From contig JBFWNV010000001.1 of the NCBI GenBank assembly GCA_050250875.1, forward strand, positions 1,922,001 to 1,986,000: a DNA stretch of 64,000 nucleotides, in the 5' to 3' direction. This DNA is from CAWAYR01 sp050250875. GTDB lineage: Bacteria > Acidobacteriota > Vicinamibacteria > Vicinamibacterales > UBA2999. Shown here piece by piece: positions 63,032-64,000 of the stretch. The notes beneath the pieces were generated by a model. The model saw only the letters and a program-made list of their open reading frames with translations, searched no databases and was not told the origin of the DNA. The first letter of the stretch is position 1; every line of letters starts with the position of its first letter. The position numbers were made by a program, and so were the translations under genes.

Positions 63032-64000
63032 CTAGTCAACCGCGACCTCGCGGAACTCGCCGAACACGGCCCGCATCGTATCCGCGATCTCGCCGACCGT
63101 GGCCCGGGCCTCGACGGCGGCGATGATGCGCGGTACGAGGTTGTCACGGCCGCGCGCCGCTGCCTCCACCGCGTCGAGCGCCGACCGCCACGCCGACTGA
63201 TCGCGCTCGGCCCGCAGCGCCCGCACGCGCGCCACCTGCTGCCGTTCTACGTCGGGGTCGAGCGAGAACACCTCCATCGCCGGCCGCTCGTCGCTGGCGT
63301 AGCGGTTGACGCCGACGACCACGCTGTCGCCGCGATCGATGGCCTGCTGCGCGGCGTAGGCGGCTTCCTGGATCTGGCGCTGGATCATCCCGGTCTCGAT
63401 CGCCCGCAGGGTGCCGCCCACCGCGTCGATCCGCTCGAGCAGCTGGCGCGCTCCGGCCTCGATCTCGTCGGTGAGCCGCTCGATGTGCCACGATCCGCCG
63501 ACGGGATCGACGCTGTTGGCGACGCCCGACTCGTGAGCGATGAGCTGCTGCGTCCGCAGGGCGATCCGCGCCGAGTCCTCGGTGGGCAGGGCCAGCGCTT
63601 CGTCGCGGCCGTTGGTGTGCAGCGACTGCGTGCCGCCGAGCACCGCGGCCATCGCCTGCACGGCCACCCGCACGATGTTCACGTCGGGCTGCTGGGCGGT
63701 GAGGGTGCTGCCGGCGGTCTGGGTGTGGAAGCGCAACTGCCGGGCTCGCGGGTTGGTGGCCCCGAAGCGATCGCGCATGATCCGCGCCCACAGCCGCCGC
63801 GCCGCCCGGAACTTGGCGACCTCCTCGAGGAAATCGTTGTGGGCGTTGAAGAAGAAGCTGAGCCGCTGGCCCAGCGTGTCGACGTCGAGCCCGGCGTCGA
63901 TCGCCGCCTGCACGTAGGCGACGGCGTTGGCGAAGGTGAACGCCACTTCCTGCACGGCCGTCGAACCGGCTTCCCGGATGTGATACCCGCTGATCGAGAT
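63032..64000 (-). CDS. Methylmalonyl-CoA mutase large-subunit C-terminal part, truncated by the window
   Basis: The C-terminal 322 residues are visible; the start lies beyond 64000. The frame is open from the window edge, where it reads SISGYHIREAGSTAVQEVAF. This is the conserved substrate-barrel region, followed by FFNAHNDFLEEVAKFRAARR and QSLHTNGRDEALALPTEDSA. Methylmalonyl-CoA mutase interconverts methylmalonyl-CoA and succinyl-CoA. The chain ends soon after the barrel (VFGEFREVAVD) without the B12-binding domain, so the cobalamin domain should be a separate subunit, as in archaeal or isobutyryl-CoA mutase-like enzymes. Confidence 0.92.
   Translation of the reverse strand: MSISGYHIREAGSTAVQEVAFTFANAVAYVQAAIDAGLDVDTLGQRLSFFFNAHNDFLEEVAKFRAARRLWARIMRDRFGATNPRARQLRFHTQTAGSTLTAQQPDVNIVRVAVQAMAAVLGGTQSLHTNGRDEALALPTEDSARIALRTQQLIAHESGVANSVDPVGGSWHIERLTDEIEAGARQLLERIDAVGGTLRAIETGMIQRQIQEAAYAAQQAIDRGDSVVVGVNRYASDERPAMEVFSLDPDVERQQVARVRALRAERDQSAWRSALDAVEAAARGRDNLVPRIIAAVEARATVGEIADTMRAVFGEFREVAVD

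Overview
The window is GC-rich chromosomal DNA from a bacterium that most likely belongs to the Acidobacteriota, probably a high-GC lineage such as Vicinamibacteria. The evidence is a PadR regulator followed by an acidobacterial duplicated orphan permease (51009-53997), a VWFA-related protein of the acidobacterial type (45964-47028), and many heptameric GAGCCCC-type repeats between genes. No rRNA, tRNA, CRISPR array or replication origin was seen, and no stretch over 300 bases lacks a gene.

1-31831 is mainly a surface-polysaccharide region. It opens with a truncated SIS-domain sugar isomerase and a GalE-like epimerase, then a glycosyltransferase and an O-antigen-ligase/TPR protein on the plus strand. 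A minus-strand export operon (11322 to 4443) follows: outer-membrane barrel, Wza-like exporter, Wzc-like tyrosine autokinase, Wzy-like polymerase and a glycosyltransferase. Most of these genes overlap by 4 bases. A second minus-strand unit (15107 to 11510) encodes a Wzx-like flippase and two glycosyltransferases. Diverging from it are two GT4 enzymes, a GT-C-like membrane protein and a hexapeptide acyltransferase. Further on come another GT4, a GT2 with membrane tail, a B12-type radical SAM protein, another GT4, a TPR protein and a secreted glycoside hydrolase with an embedded carbohydrate-binding-like domain. Together they look able to build, flip, polymerise, export, decorate and trim an exopolysaccharide. 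No initiating phosphoglycosyltransferase is visible.

31843-36714 holds a small outer-membrane protein, a methyltransferase and the serine-pathway cluster DUF1015-serA-serC. An IS1595-like element of 2377 bp (36784-39160) sits between serC and pcnB. It has 23-bp inverted repeats (22 of 23 identical), 9-bp flanking direct repeats, a transposase and three or four lower-GC passenger ORFs of unknown function. Both inverted repeats carry an inward promoter.

39169-50996 is housekeeping and envelope: poly(A) polymerase-like PcnB, a TPR protein, DNA polymerase I with a degenerate proofreading site, a lipoprotein, a BON protein, a VWA protein, a TonB-like protein with an N-terminal HTH-like segment, an SDR and a rhodanese. 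51009-64000 holds PadR/ADOP, a methyltransferase, inositol-phosphate synthase, a Tat-exported aldo/keto reductase homologue that lacks key residues, acetyl-CoA synthetase, dodecin, a lone ABC ATPase, two oligopeptide ABC ATPases and the C-terminal part of methylmalonyl-CoA mutase.

Two window-wide patterns stand out. Many first-in-operon genes have a -10-like hexamer 6-10 bases before the start codon, which suggests leaderless mRNAs. Gene ends often carry 7-bp tandem repeats, some of which fold into long hairpins.
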